A DNA stretch of 64,000 nucleotides from the NCBI GenBank assembly GCA_022393335.1, contig JAJEKB010020648.1:828508-892507 (forward strand), given 5' to 3'. Below the pieces are notes generated by a model. It saw nothing but the letters and a program-made list of their open reading frames with translations, searched no databases and was not told the origin of the DNA. Of the stretch, positions 11,990 to 22,951 are shown one piece after another. This stretch comes from Macrotrachela quadricornifera (Eukaryota > Rotifera > Eurotatoria > Philodinida > Philodinidae). A program made the position numbers and the translations under genes. Positions within the stretch are counted from its first letter, which is position 1; every line of letters starts with the position of its first letter.

Positions 11990-13040
11990 ATTTTATAAAA
12001 AAACGAAGCTCAGACGTGTGCTCCCATCTCTTGGATATCTTTGGTAAAGTTTTAAACAGAAGTATCAATAATCGATTGGTACACAATTTATTAAAACTAA
12101 TTCCCGATGTGGATTCTCCACCATCAATTACGATTCTGTAAGTTTTATGGAAGAATATATCTTTTTTTTATGTTACTATCAGAGGAAATAGTGAATTACA
12201 GACACACAAGCAAGCAAGCAGACAGTTTATGTCTGTTAAACTTTTCTCTACGAGAAACAGAAAAAATTTCTTCATTGCAGTCTTTCTTAATGTAAAAGAA
12301 TGAAAAGAAACGTTCTTTACCTTAGAGGTAAAAAGAAAAAAAATCATTTGTTCTTTTTATACCAGAAGGATAAAAAAGCTCCTTTTTTTCTCGGAAAATT
12401 TCCACGTTTTGGGAAAACTGTTTTTTCTCGGGAAAATGTTTATTTTTTCGGAGAAAGTCTTCCATTTCTCGGAAAAACAGAAAGATAAAGGTTTGCCAAT
12501 TTTAATTGTTCTTGATCAAACTTTATAAACAAAATGTTTTTTTTGTAATGAAGGTGTCGTTCGAGCGAAGAACCGTATATTTCCATAAGTTTTAAAAAAT
12601 AACGACAGATCCAACCTCTTTGAGCCCGATTACCATTCGCTCAACCCTTAGCAAAACCTGCTTCATAGAAACTACTTTGGAAAAAGATTTCCAAAAACGA
12701 ATCCCTGATTCGAGTTTCTCGTCTCCGATCTTTTTAGTCAAGTTTCATAGAACAATATAATAATTATTGATTAATTAATCATGAATAATTATAAACTAAA
12801 AATAACCCTAGATGTAAGCTCCCAACCGTCAATTACTCTTCGATTAAATTCTATAGAAAGTAATCTCTTTTGGTTCCGCTTCGTTCTTGAGCTAATCAGT
12901 GAGGTGCAGACAAACAAACCAGAAAGTGATTATATAATTTATGTTTGCCTTACTCTTTTCTACGAGACAGAAAATATTTTAAGTTATTTGACAACAGTTC
13001 CTGCGAATTTATATAAAACTAGAAGAGGTACCCGATGAAA
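11990..13040. repeat. Two diverged copies of a segment flanking a TTCTCGGGAAAA-like array
   Basis: The segments at about 12090-12270 and 12800-12990 share an ordered set of words: GATGT...TCAATTAC, CAGACA(A/C)ACAA and CTTTTCT(C)TACGAGA(A)ACAGAAAA. Between them, 12370-12480 repeats TTTCTCGG(G)AAAA. Short open frames here carry no recognisable domain and I do not call them genes. Confidence 0.45.
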
Positions 13041-13067
13041 AGGGAATATGGTTAAAGTTTTGCATCT

Positions 13068-13335
13068 TCTACCTGACTTTTCCAGCCGTGTATGACTCCC
13101 CTTCTATAGGACTTTTCCCGCCGTGCATAACACGTCTTCTCTGGGGCTTTTCTATCACGCTTGAAACCTCTTGGATAGGACTTTTACCAGCTTCCATCAT
13201 TTATCTTCAACAGGATAGTTCTAGCCGTGCGTGACACCTCCCCCATAGGACTTTTACCATCAGATCTGGAACCTATACTACAGACCTTTTTCCGATGTAC
13301 ATTAGGAATCTTCAACAGAACTCTTCCCACAGGGC
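13068..13335. repeat. About 35-bp tandem repeat, roughly seven degenerate copies
   Basis: GGACTTTTNCCNGCCGTGCATGACAC-like units recur with a 34-36 bp period (starts near 13075, 13112, 13147, 13181, 13217, 13251 and 13286). Divergence is high. Confidence 0.65.
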
Positions 13336-13677
13336 TCTAGCTGAGATCCTCACCTAGCTCCACCCTGCACACGATCACCCTCGAATTTGCGCGAAACGGC
13401 GTCATTTGATAAGAAAGTGAGTACACTAGAAAAAAAAGGTGTTCTACTAAACCTAAAAAGGATTTCCACCAAACTTAAAAAGGTTTTTCACCTGGGCACA
13501 CTCTAAGAACCTTTTTTGGTTTTGTAGAAAACGAGGTTTAGTACCAAACTATTTCCCGATAACTCATTTAAGGGTTCTGTAGCTAGAAGGTTTCGTACTA
13601 AACCGTTATCATTAGTACAAACAAAAGGTTCAGTAATCCATAGCTGCTACTAATCCTTTTCCCGAAACTGCCCATAT

Positions 13678-13852
13678 TGATCGATGCGGTTCGTCATCCG
13701 GTTACAATGATAAGTGTAAAAACATTAACCGTCACTGGATTAAAATATATCCGTATACAGTTGTGAGACTTTACACAGATATATTTTAATCCAGGGACGG
13801 TTAATGTTTCTACACCTATCATTATAACCGGATGACGAACCGCATCGATCAA
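13678..13852. repeat. Palindrome with about 75-bp arms
   Basis: The left arm from TGATCGATGCGGTTCGTCAT (13678) to about 13752 is mirrored by the right arm (13776-13852) ending GACGAACCGCATCGATCA. There are a few mismatches, and the loop is about 25 bp. Confidence 0.9.
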
Positions 13853-13975
13853 TCCGCATAACATACTTTACCTGCAATTGTATTTGCCACAGATTTCCAT
13901 CTTTGTACCAAACTAAAACGAAAAAAAAAGAATGAAATTATTTACAAAAAAAATAGACTTACTTTTGATTGTAAA

Positions 13976-14954
13976 TAGGGGTAGCACTTTCTCTTTCTTT
14001 CGGAAAGGAAAGAAAAATAGAAAACTTTACTTTCCCCAAAGAAAGGAAAGAAAAATAGAAAACTTTACTTTCCCCAAAGAAAGGAAAGAAAAATAGAAAA
14101 CTTTACTTTCCCCAAAGAAAGGAAAGTTGAGAGTCAAATTAACTTTCCTTTCCTAAAAAAGGAAAGGAAAGTTGAAAAACTTCCTTATTTATTTTTCGCG
14201 TTGTAAATGAGAGTCCTACATTTATTCTCTTCGTTCATAGAGAGAAAAGTTAAGAAAGTTGAAATAAGGTAAAAGAAAGTCGAAAAAAAGTGAAAGAAAG
14301 TAAAAAGAAAGGCATATTTGAAATCAGCTCAAAAAACTGAGACGATCCTATATACTTTTGAAAATATTTGGGCACTTTTATTTTCGTTCAGAAACTCGGC
14401 TGGGGTCCCCGTCAGGGTTAGGTCAAAAAATAAAATTCGACAAAACATTGTTTTCACCATAAAGAATGATTTTTGGACGTGTATAATGTTGAGAAAACTC
14501 AAAAAAGTAATTGATCAAAAAATAAAATGTTGATTTGTCGAATTATATTTTTTGGCTTAACCCTGAAGGGGACCCCAGCCGAGTTTTTGAACGAAAATAA
14601 AAGTGCCCAAAATATTTTCAAAAGTATATGGGGTCGTCTCAGTTTTTTGAGCTGATTTCAAATATGCCTTTCTTTTCTCTTATTTTTACTTTTTCAGACT
14701 ATCTTTCACTTTCTTTTTAATTTCTTTCACTTTTTTTCGACTTCCTTAACTTCTCTCTCTATGAACGAGGAGAATAAATGTAGCATTCTTGTTTACAACG
14801 CGAAAAATAAATAAGAAAATTTTCAACTTTCCTTTCCTTTCTTTTAGGAAAGGAGAGTCGACTGACTTCCAACTTTCCTTTTTTTAGGGAAAGTAAAGTT
14901 CTTTACTTTACTTTCCTTTCCGAAAGTAAAAAGAAAGAGAAAGTGCCACCCCTA
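13976..14954. mobile_element. hAT-type foldback MITE (TAGGGGTAGC...GCCACCCCTA)
   Basis: The ends TAGGGGTAGCACTTTCTC and GAGAAAGTGCCACCCCTA belong to the same TAGGGGTG family as the elements at 3694 and 63164. The outer arms are GAAAGGAAAG-rich. An inner pair of arms at about 14310-14441 and 14533-14673 shares GTTTCTGAACG/CGAAAATAAAAGTGCCC and GGGGTCCCC words. The 8 bp flanking each end (ATTGTAAA, GTGAGAAT) do not match, so no target duplication survives. No gene. Confidence 0.8.
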
Positions 14955-14985
14955 GTGAGAATGAAAACTTATTACATAACGATAT

Positions 14986-15309
14986 GAGGGTGAGGATTAA
15001 CTCAAAAGCGGATCACAGTGCTGCATGTGGGTGAAAACGAAGGGAGAAGCACCACGCTGTAGGTGAGGATGTGAATTGGGAGGAAACACATCACATGAGA
15101 TCATGAGGGTGAAAATTGGCTCGGGAACGGATCATAGTGCTTGATGTGGGTGCAAATGACGACAGAAGCAGCACTCTGCAGGTGAGGGTGCCGATTAGAA
15201 GGAAACACATCACATGAGATTATGAGGGTGCGGTTTAGTTGGGGCACTGACGTCAGTATAGCATGTGGGGGACGGTAAGGATCAGTTGGAAAATATATTT
15301 CAGTGCAGC
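14986..15309. repeat. 119-bp tandem repeat rich in GAGGGTG and GTGGGTG
   Basis: Units start at GAGGGTG 14986, 15105 and 15224, exactly 119 bp apart. Shared landmarks are GCATGTGGGTG, AGGTGAGG(G/A)TG and GGAAACACATCACATGAGAT. The third unit is partial and is interrupted by the MITE at 15318; it resumes after 15717. The G-rich words resemble degenerate telomeric DNA. Confidence 0.85.
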
Positions 15310-15317
15310 ATGTGGGT

Positions 15318-15716
15318 CAGGGATGGGCGAGTCAGTTTGTCGAGTCATTTAAAGAATCCTGTAAAACTTTTTACAGCTAAACTGTTTCGTCTCACCTGTG
15401 GTAGTATTGGATCTGCACTAGTCTGGGCTATAAAATGGTGTATAGCAGTGAACTATATTAACTTCGTAAGCTTCACCATATCATTTTCAATCTAGGTGAC
15501 TCGAAAAAATGACTCGAGTCTGACTCGAGCTTCGAGTCACCGTGTTTTAGGGATATAACTAAGCCTATAAAGCTAATATAATCTACTGCTATGCATCATT
15601 TTGTAGTCCTGATTCGTGCGGATTGAACATTACCAAAAATGAGCCGAAATAATTTAGCTGTAAAAAGTTTTACAGGATTCTTTAAATGACTCGACAAACT
15701 GACTCGCCCATCCCTG
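15318..15716. mobile_element. hAT-type MITE with 8-bp target duplication ATGTGGGT
   Basis: Long terminal inverted repeats start CAGGGATGGGCGAGTCAGTT and end AACTGACTCGCCCATCCCTG, about 65 bp each. The element is flanked by perfect copies of ATGTGGGT (15310-15317 and 15717-15724). It inserted into the third unit of the 119-bp repeat. The open frame across its left part is not a gene. Confidence 0.92.
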
Positions 15717-15724
15717 ATGTGGGT

Positions 15725-16354
15725 GGCAGTTATCAAGGGAATACATTGTCTTGATATCTGAACGTTTCATACGGGAGGAATTCGCAAAATAGTCTGTCCG
15801 GTTACTTATGGACACCCCTGTATAAGTGTTCTCACTACGCGACCCTTTGTTTCTTCACTCATGTTTATGCGCATTACTTTCATTTTTTTACCTTTTTTTT
15901 CCTTCTTCTGTCGAAGTAATAGGAAAGGGGGACAATCAAATAACTATCTTGACGATGTGGGTGCAGATATGAAACTCACATCCACACCCTCTCCTTTATC
16001 TGCAAATCGACTTTCATCATGTATTACCTAGTAGATGAGAATATGAGTTTCGGTAGGTGTTTGTCAGAGTCAGTTTGGATGTTCGGAAGAAAAATAAAGA
16101 AGATTCTGAGTTTTAGTGTTGGGTGTGGGTCTTCTCCTTCCTCACCCACACCCTCAATCATCGAGCTTGTTCTTCTAGTTTCAAACCGTTCTCTCTTCGT
16201 TTGAAGGTTGTTAATGCTATCGATACAAGCTTTTTCTTGTGAAGGAATTTCACTACAATCCATAAAAAATCAAACTATTGTTTTGATCAAGATTTTTTGG
16301 TTTGCATTCTCTTTTTCATACCCATTTTTTTCAAAATTGTGCATTATAGAAAAT
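15725..16354. other. Gene-free spacer with telomere-like G/C tracts
   Basis: It contains TCACATCCACACCCTC (about 15975) and TTGGGTGTGGGTC...CCTCACCCACACCC (16118-16152), G-rich and C-rich tracts in opposite orientation. No gene apart from the leader of the downstream gene. Confidence 0.4.
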
Positions 16355-18599
16355 ATGGACGAATTACACGATCCTGGTGATTCAATGAAACCTTTTGCCC
16401 AAAAGGCGCTAGAACAACAAAAAACTGCGTTCGAAGAGAGCATGATTATTATTGTGATCCATGATGACGAGCAGCAAATTGAACTTTTCAAGAAAATAGC
16501 AGCGAAAAGCGAAGATTCTGCTCGAAGAAGATTCATATTTAATAACTTTGATACATATTATGATTTTTTGCTCGCCAAAGTCTCTCCAAATCTACCCATC
16601 CAAATAGTTATTTTTGTTGGAGGTCAACTAGTGGGTGATGTTGTATCAAATTCTCATGCCTGTGAACAAGTTCAATTAATTGTCATCATGAATAAACCTC
16701 CATTCTCTGATGAAGAACGAGAATCAATGAAAATGTATTCTAAGGTAAACTCGAGAGGCGAACAGACTCTTAGTACTGTTGCATTCACGAATTATAGACT
16801 CCGCGTATATTATAATTTTCTGAGTCTAGGTAAAATATATGGCAGATCATGCTACCAGTAAGTTAAAATCTGATTTGGATGAACAATCAATTGATGAGGA
16901 AACAGAGCAAACAACATGCGACGGATCTCTGACGTTTGATTTATTAACTGATGAACGATCCAATAGAGATGCACCACTATCTATGGACTGCGATCAACGT
17001 TCATTTCAACAGCTCGATCCAAAACTCATCTTTCGTTTTCAGATCATCATGGCCCTTCGCTTTTCTCCACCATTATCATCCGACGACAAAAAGGCGTTTG
17101 TTCAATTACTCGAAAAGGACTCTGACATAAGTTCAGTAAACATCGATCGATTCAAAAATACTTATTTATCAAGTCGAGCAATATCGTTCTATACTAGAGA
17201 TGCGTTTATTTTTAGTAGACTGAACAGAGCACTGCGCACAGCGAACATTGATAATCTCTTATCCTTTCAAATCATCTTCAAAGATATTTGCGATGGATTG
17301 GATCAAATAATGGCAGCAACAACAAACAATCAAACACTGACTGTATATCGAGGTCAAATTTTGAATTCCTTAGAACTGGCGTATCTATTTTTAATGTACC
17401 TTAAGAAATCTATCATCATGAGCACTAGTTTCCTTTCAACTTCGAAGAGTAAGAAATTTGCTCTTGCTTTTCTTTCGGCTACAGGTTTCACACCCTTTGA
17501 TCTTGAACATTCACCAGTTCTTTTTCAAATTACCGTAGGAAATCGAGATCGATCATTTTGTTTTCCATTTGCTGATGTGTCTGCACTAAGTCATCATCCC
17601 GCAGAAGAAGAAGTCTTATTTGCACCAGGACAAATATTCAATATTGATAATTTTGATGTTATTTGGGAAAATGATGTAAATGTATATTTATTCGAAATGA
17701 GTTTGAATGAGAAGTCCGATAAGATTCATTTGGAATTCAAATCCTTATTCAATGTGAGGAATCCATGGATTATCATTGGAACCTTTCTTACTGACGCAAA
17801 GCGATTCGACGAAGCAAAACAACTGTACAGGCGATTACTTTTCGAAAATGAGGATCAAGACGCGAAATATGAATGTTATCACGGCTTGTGTACTATAGCT
17901 CTGGCGCAAGAAGATCAAAGAGAAACGCAAAATCTTTATCGACAAATGAATGAAATGAGATTTGGAGTTGTACCACCTGATATAGATTCACAATGCCAAT
18001 CAATGACTAGAGAAGAGGCTGAGCAAACCGCTGCAAACTTCGACTATATGAAAAAGATGCGTTCGTTAGTATCGCTGAATCGACCGCTCAACGAGATTTT
18101 ATCTTTTACAGAAAGTGAGGAATTCCGTACTGGCATGAAACATATGCAAGATTCGTTGTATCCACAAGCGAAAGTATTTATTAAATATGGCGTATATAAT
18201 CAAGCAATTACAATTTTAGAAACCATGTTGAGATATCCAAATACTCTCTCAAATAACTCATTGGATCAATCACAAAAAGGTAGATGTTATATGCAGCTTG
18301 GCCATTGTTATCGTCAATTAAAGCTATATGATAAAGCTTCGGAAAATTATTATCTGACATTGAAACAAAGTACTCAATTGTCACTCGACGAACAAGTTGA
18401 AACATTGCTTGGTCTTGGTAATACACTAGAAAATATGAACAATCACAGTGATGCTTTAGACCGATACATTGAAGTAGCTGAGATTTATCAAAACAATTCA
18501 GTGGTTGGAGATACTGCACAAAGATGTCAGCTGGAAGAAACGATCCATCGAGTATTACTGCATCTTATCCCAGTAGATGATACTTGTAGAATTAGTTGA
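16355..18599 (+). CDS. Arginine-type mono-ADP-ribosyltransferase with TPR repeats (two exons)
   Basis: Predicted to transfer ADP-ribose from NAD+ to arginine on target proteins; no signal peptide, so probably cytosolic. Exon 1 (16355-16744) and exon 2 (16830-18599) join across an 85-bp phase-0 GT-AG intron, giving 719 residues. Start ATG 16355 is chosen because upstream frame is hydrophobic and A+T-rich; AAAATATGG is a fair context. Residues 1-160 form an alpha/beta domain (IIIVIHDDEQQ, IQIVIFVGGQLV) found before the ART domain in related rotifer proteins. The ART core shows the R-S-E triad: TVYRGQ, MSTSFLSTS and EEEVLFAPG. From about residue 440, TPR-like helices follow (FDEAKQLYRRLL, YNQAITILETML, YDKASENYYLTL, SDALDRYIEVAEIY). 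It appears intact. The target is unknown. Confidence 0.85.
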
Positions 18600-18770
18600 T
18601 TTTGATTTTCGGCAATATAATAGCTTTAGAGTTGTTATATAATGAGTAAATCCATGAAGATTGTACCATTTTATGGAAAACTTTTTCTTTACCATATTTT
18701 TCGTGCTCACTCACCTAGTACAGGGTGAGTTTTAAGTATCTTTACGATAAGAAAATCAAAAATATCCTCC

Positions 18771-19635
18771 TTTATATGCACTATAAGAACTGATTTTTTT
18801 ATGGGTGATAGAGGAATGTTCAAAGTTTTTATTTATATCAAAATCATCAATACAGACTGTCTTAAACTATCATATCCTTCCTCAATTCCTCTATTTTTCC
18901 TTTTCTACATCTAAAAAAGATGATCACATATTTCACAAAAATTTTTTGGGCTTCAAAGTTATATATAAGCAAGGTACACATAATAAAACCTTTGTTGAAG
19001 AGATCAGAGGGATGTACACACATAAAAGTGATAGAACACATTATTTCAAATACTAGAATTGATGGCCATCAGCATCAATACAACGTTTAAGTCTTTCAGA
19101 TACTGATTCACAAACCTTCTTGCAAAGATCAGAATCTATTGTTTGAAAGGCTAAAATAATTCACTGCCTAAGATCTTGTAGACTTTTAGGTTTGTTTTTG
19201 TATGCAATATCCTTGAGATATCCCATAAAAAGAAGTGCATAGGTGAGAGATTAGGCGATCTAGTGGGCCACTCGATGGGATCACGATGACCGATCCATCT
19301 ACCTGGAAAGTTTTGTTCGAGCCACTCTCAAACATTACCTGCATAATGAGCAGAAGCACTGTCTTGCATAAAAACAGGTATCTTGTAAAGGGGAGGAAAA
19401 GTCAACTATGAAGTTCAGAACAGCAGAAACAAATGAAAAATATGCATTAAAAGATGAACGCAATTCTCAATGAGTCTGTAGAAACTACTCCCGACCGTTG
19501 CAAAATACCACATTTTGCTCGCGAGATAGAAAAAGGGTACTTCAACATTACGTTTCCTAATGATTTTGATGTGAATAAAAACTTTGAACATTCCTCTATC
19601 GCCCATAAAAAATCAGCCCTTATAGTGCATATAAG
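18771..19635 (-). mobile_element. Deleted mariner-type element with long inverted ends
   Basis: Inverted arms of about 77 bp at 18771-18847 and 19559-19635 share GGAATGTTCAAAGTTTTTAT. They enclose the tail of a mariner-type transposase. Only about 0.2-0.35 kb of coding sequence remains on each side, so most of the gene is deleted. Confidence 0.7.
19055..19405 (-). pseudogene. mariner-type transposase, C-terminal fragment with frameshift
   Basis: Minus strand reads VFMQDSASAHYAGNV, a stop, WLEQNFPGRWIGHRD and then PIEWPTRSPNLSPMHFFLW. These are the DSAxAH and WPxRSPDLxPxDFFLWG blocks around the second and third catalytic acids of mariner transposases. The Asp of SPDL is Asn and the Asp of LDFF is His, so the catalytic site is lost. 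A frameshift after FFLW leads into YLKDIAYKNKPKSLQDLRQ, another stop, and a tail ending DADGHQF. Dead gene. Confidence 0.8.
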
Positions 19636-19904
19636 GGTGAATCCATGGGAATTCTACCACTTTTCTGGAAAGAGTTTTTTTTTCAATTTGTTTTCGACGA
19701 AACGATCAAAGAGGTCTGAAAAACGTGTTCCATCGAAAAAAAAGATTATCTTTTGAATAAATAATTGAGTGCCAGGCCAATTTCTCGGTACATGCAAATG
19801 TTCTGGGAGGTGTTGCTGATTTCACATGCACAGAAGTGGTTCAAGAGTGAAAATAAGGTTTCTTATGGCATTTTTTGTGCTCAAGTTGAGGGTGAGTCAA
19901 GTAT

Positions 19905-19950
19905 AACCAAGACGCGTTTCGACCTTTCTCAAGGGTCTCATCAGTTGGTT
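19905..19950 (-). ncRNA. Hammerhead ribozyme motif 1 (Penelope-like element)
   Basis: Minus strand carries CUGAUGAG, stem II GACC/GGUC with loop, GAAA, a palindromic ACGCGU stem III and the cleavage-site UC. Stem I is a perfect six-pair helix AACCAA/UUGGUU. All conserved core residues are present. It lies 3' of the reverse transcriptase remnant at 20448-21117, where a Penelope pLTR would be. Confidence 0.85.
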
Positions 19951-20447
19951 TCGACTTTTTGAATTACTACATCATCTTGAGTTGACTATTTTTTATATCT
20001 TTCAATCTCACTTCTGACTTGAATCGTGAACCTGAATTGAGAAGTTGGTGAATCTTTCGACGTATTGTAAGTTATGGAAACCTCTGTTCGATAAGTATTC
20101 GTATGTCAATATTTGTGTTGTTGCTGATGATACATGGCGTGTTCTGGTTTGCGGATTACAGTCCAGTGTCCTATTAATAGTGAGCATCATGATCGATCTA
20201 TCTCTTTGTGTTTTCTTGGATCTTTTCAGATTCGACTGATTGCGTAATATGTGATCGATGGTACAGTTCATGTTTTTGGACTTTATTAAGATCAATCTTG
20301 TTGAGGTCTCCTTCTTTCAAAATATTAGTAATCAATGTGGAGCAGTGCCGTATCAACAAGGTATTGTTTGTTATTTTATTTGAACGAAAGCAGAAACAAA
20401 AGGAAAAATAAAACAAGGACTGAGGGTCATTCAGGTTCTCTTCATTT

Positions 20448-21117
20448 TCAAAAGTCATTCTTAGCTGGATGTTTGGTTACCATTTCTGTGATTCCATTTG
20501 GATTATCACAAGTTCCAACGATTAATCTAGTATTATTGATTGGTGTTTCTCTGAATGTTCTTTCCCATATACGATGGATCTCTTTTTGACCACTTCTCGT
20601 TCGCTGTTCGTATTGAAAGTGTATAAAAAGATTTCGTTCATTTTCTCCTTCCTTTTCAGCGATTGCCTGTGTGACTTTGTTGTCAGCTCCTTCATTCTCT
20701 GTGTCCATGGTTTTTGAGGCGATGTCAGTACATTTTGGTTTTCGTATAGTACATTGTTTTTCGAGGGTTTGATATCGTACCGTAAGGAATTGTTTGTCGT
20801 TTTCAAACATATCGGCAACTAGTGAAGTTGAGATGTCTGTGTAATGTCGAAAGAACTCTTTCAGCCTAGTATAGATGTATCGCGGTGGATAGCTACGAGA
20901 AAAGGAACAAGTATAGTCTATGATAATATCTAGAACTCACCCATTATAAAGTAACATGAATATAATAGAACGTCTCTCATGATTAAAAGCATTCAATGTC
21001 GATGAATATCGAATTGCACGAGTAAGAGCAGTTTCGATAATATTTTGAAAAACATGACGTGGATGATCGGATTGAAATGGCATAATGTATGGTTCGGCTG
21101 CCTCTTTATGATACACT
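20448..21117 (-). pseudogene. Athena-type Penelope-like retroelement, 3' fragment
   Basis: This is the tail of a reverse transcriptase ORF nearly collinear with the copy at 25925-26620. An exon starts in the VYHKEAAEPYI block near 21117 and runs to LLYNG. A short GT-AG intron follows (about 20888-20937), and then an exon ends with FRETPINNTRLIVGTCDNPN and MVTKHPAKNDF before the stop. The last 121 codons are open. The 5' break at about 21117 is abrupt, as expected for 5' truncation during reverse transcription. No GIY-YIG domain follows, in line with Athena. Confidence 0.75.
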
Positions 21118-21189
21118 GAAAAAAAAATCCGGATAATAATCTACCATTGTCCTTTAAAAAGTTGTCACTAAACTCTTGAAAGGTTTATT

Positions 21190-22200
21190 CTGATATGATA
21201 AACGTTTTTAGGATTTATTAGTCGAAGGGTTCATAAGCATATGGGTTTGTTAAAATCCAAAGGGTTTATATCGGCTATAGAGGAACTTCTCATTTGATAA
21301 TTTTACAATAAAAGTATGTTCTTCAACGGATGACAGTAGATTATGATTCGCTTTTAGAATGAGGGTATTCTATTGCTCACTTTTAGGTTTATTATTCTAC
21401 TTCTTTGTCGTAAGGGTATATCAGCATGTCTTTCTAAGAGCACTATACAACCCTTCTGAAAAACAGCTCATTACTCTATGTCGAAGGGTAGATTATACCA
21501 TCGGATGTTCCAAAAGGTTTCTTATTCCACGCATTGATATTGATTCATCTACCTTTAAATACAAAAGGTTTAGTGATGCACTTGAAGAACTATGTTCCAT
21601 ACATTTTTATCAACGGTAGTATATTGATATACAAACAACTGTTGACTTCTTTATCTTTCCGCGAGCAAAGATATTTCGTTCATCCTTTAACGGTTGATCT
21701 AATTTCCTTCTTTGTAATTAAAGGATTTTTCTTACACCTCTTCCTTGGAAAGGTTTTCTTACTCTGCATACAAGGGTTGATTCTTCTACCCTGTCGTTGA
21801 AAAGGTTTATTTTTGTACGTACAAGGGTTGATTATTCTACCTTGTCGTTGGGAAAGGTATATTGTTGTACGTACAAGGGTTGATTATTCTTCCCTGTCGT
21901 TGGAAAAGTTTCTTGTTGTACGTACTAGGGTTGATTCTTCTACCCTGTCGTTGAAAAGGCTTATTTTTGTACGTACAAGGGTTGATTATTCTACCTTGTC
22001 GTTGGGAAAGGTATATTGTCGTACGCACAAGGGTTAATTATTCTTCCATGCCGTTGAAAAGGTTTATTTTTCTACGTACAAGGGTTGATTATTCTTCCTT
22101 ATTGTTGGAAAAGGTATATTGTCGTGAGTACAAGGGTTGATTATTCTACCCTATCGTTGAAAAGGTTCATTATTGTACGTTCAAGGATTTATGATTTCAC
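21190..22200. repeat. 51-52-bp minisatellite with GTACGTACAAGGGTTGATTATTCTAC core
   Basis: GGGTTGATTATTCTAC (or TTCTTC) recurs at 21774, 21825, 21877, 21928, 21979, 22031, 22082 and 22134, a strict 51-52-bp period. GTACGTACAAGGG and CCTGTCGTTGAAAAGG are shared words. The flanks (21190-21720 and 22180-22380) carry increasingly degenerate units. Open frames across it result from a unit length close to a multiple of three and are not genes. Confidence 0.9.
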
Positions 22201-22381
22201 AATGCTATTTAAAAGAATTTCTTTTTCTACCTCTAGAGTTGATTTTTCTACCCTTTTATTTTAAAGGAATCTATCACTTCATGTGCAGAGGGCGATTCGT
22301 GCATCGCTTCATTCACAAGAATTTATTATTCCTTTTAATTCAAGGAAAACTGTTTATCGATTTGAGTAACAAATGTGACTG

Positions 22382-22950
22382 ACTAACAATTGCGGGTGAG
22401 GGTGAGGGTGAGTATACCAAAGAGAAAATAATTCGAAGCCATCATACGACATGTTTCGTTTTTTTTTGTACAAGGTGTTCTGTCTGAAATGGAATCGTTC
22501 GATGTATACGATTGATAAGAAGTGTTACTCATGTTAAGTTTTCATTCACTCAGTGGGTCGTTTGATAACGTACTTCATGGAAAATAAAACAGACCAACTT
22601 GTAAATCAATCTGTTAAGTCCCAACTTTTACTTTTCAGTAACCGATCTTTTAATGTCGAAATTAATGTGCTTTTAATTAATAATAAGAATATAATTTTTG
22701 CTTTGCCGACGCGTTTCGTGTTATTTATTTATAAAAAACACTCTTCAGGGCTATGCAAATTTATAAAAAACTGTAAAGCACGAAAAAGAAAAAGGAAATA
22801 TAACAAACTATACTAAGTTCAACTAAACTACTGAACGAAATAGAAATAACAGCTCGATTAAATAATAACTATGGGAGCAATCCTAAAAAAGGAAGTAATA
22901 TTGATATCATGTTGTTGGGCAATCGTATTGTTAATGTGTATTAATTTATA
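22382..22950. other. Spacer with a (GTGAGG)n tract
   Basis: GCGGGTGAGGGTGAGGGTGAG at 22391-22411 is a short telomere-like G-rich array at the edge of the minisatellite. The rest is A+T-rich with no recognised gene, and forms the 3' flank of the Athena element. Confidence 0.5.
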
Positions 22951-22951
22951 T

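Noticed and set aside
12300..12488. Open frame of 62 Lys/Phe-rich codons
   Set aside because: It is produced by the TTTCTCGGGAAAA-type repeat and has biased composition only.
15265..15495. Open frame of 76 codons
   Set aside because: It spans the satellite/MITE junction and has no coding features.
16024..16536. Minus-strand open frames
   Set aside because: Shadows of the leader and first exon of the plus-strand ADP-ribosyltransferase gene.
21774..22180. Regular repeats that might suggest a CRISPR array
   Set aside because: The whole 51-52-bp unit is conserved with no unique spacers, and the DNA is eukaryotic; it is a minisatellite.
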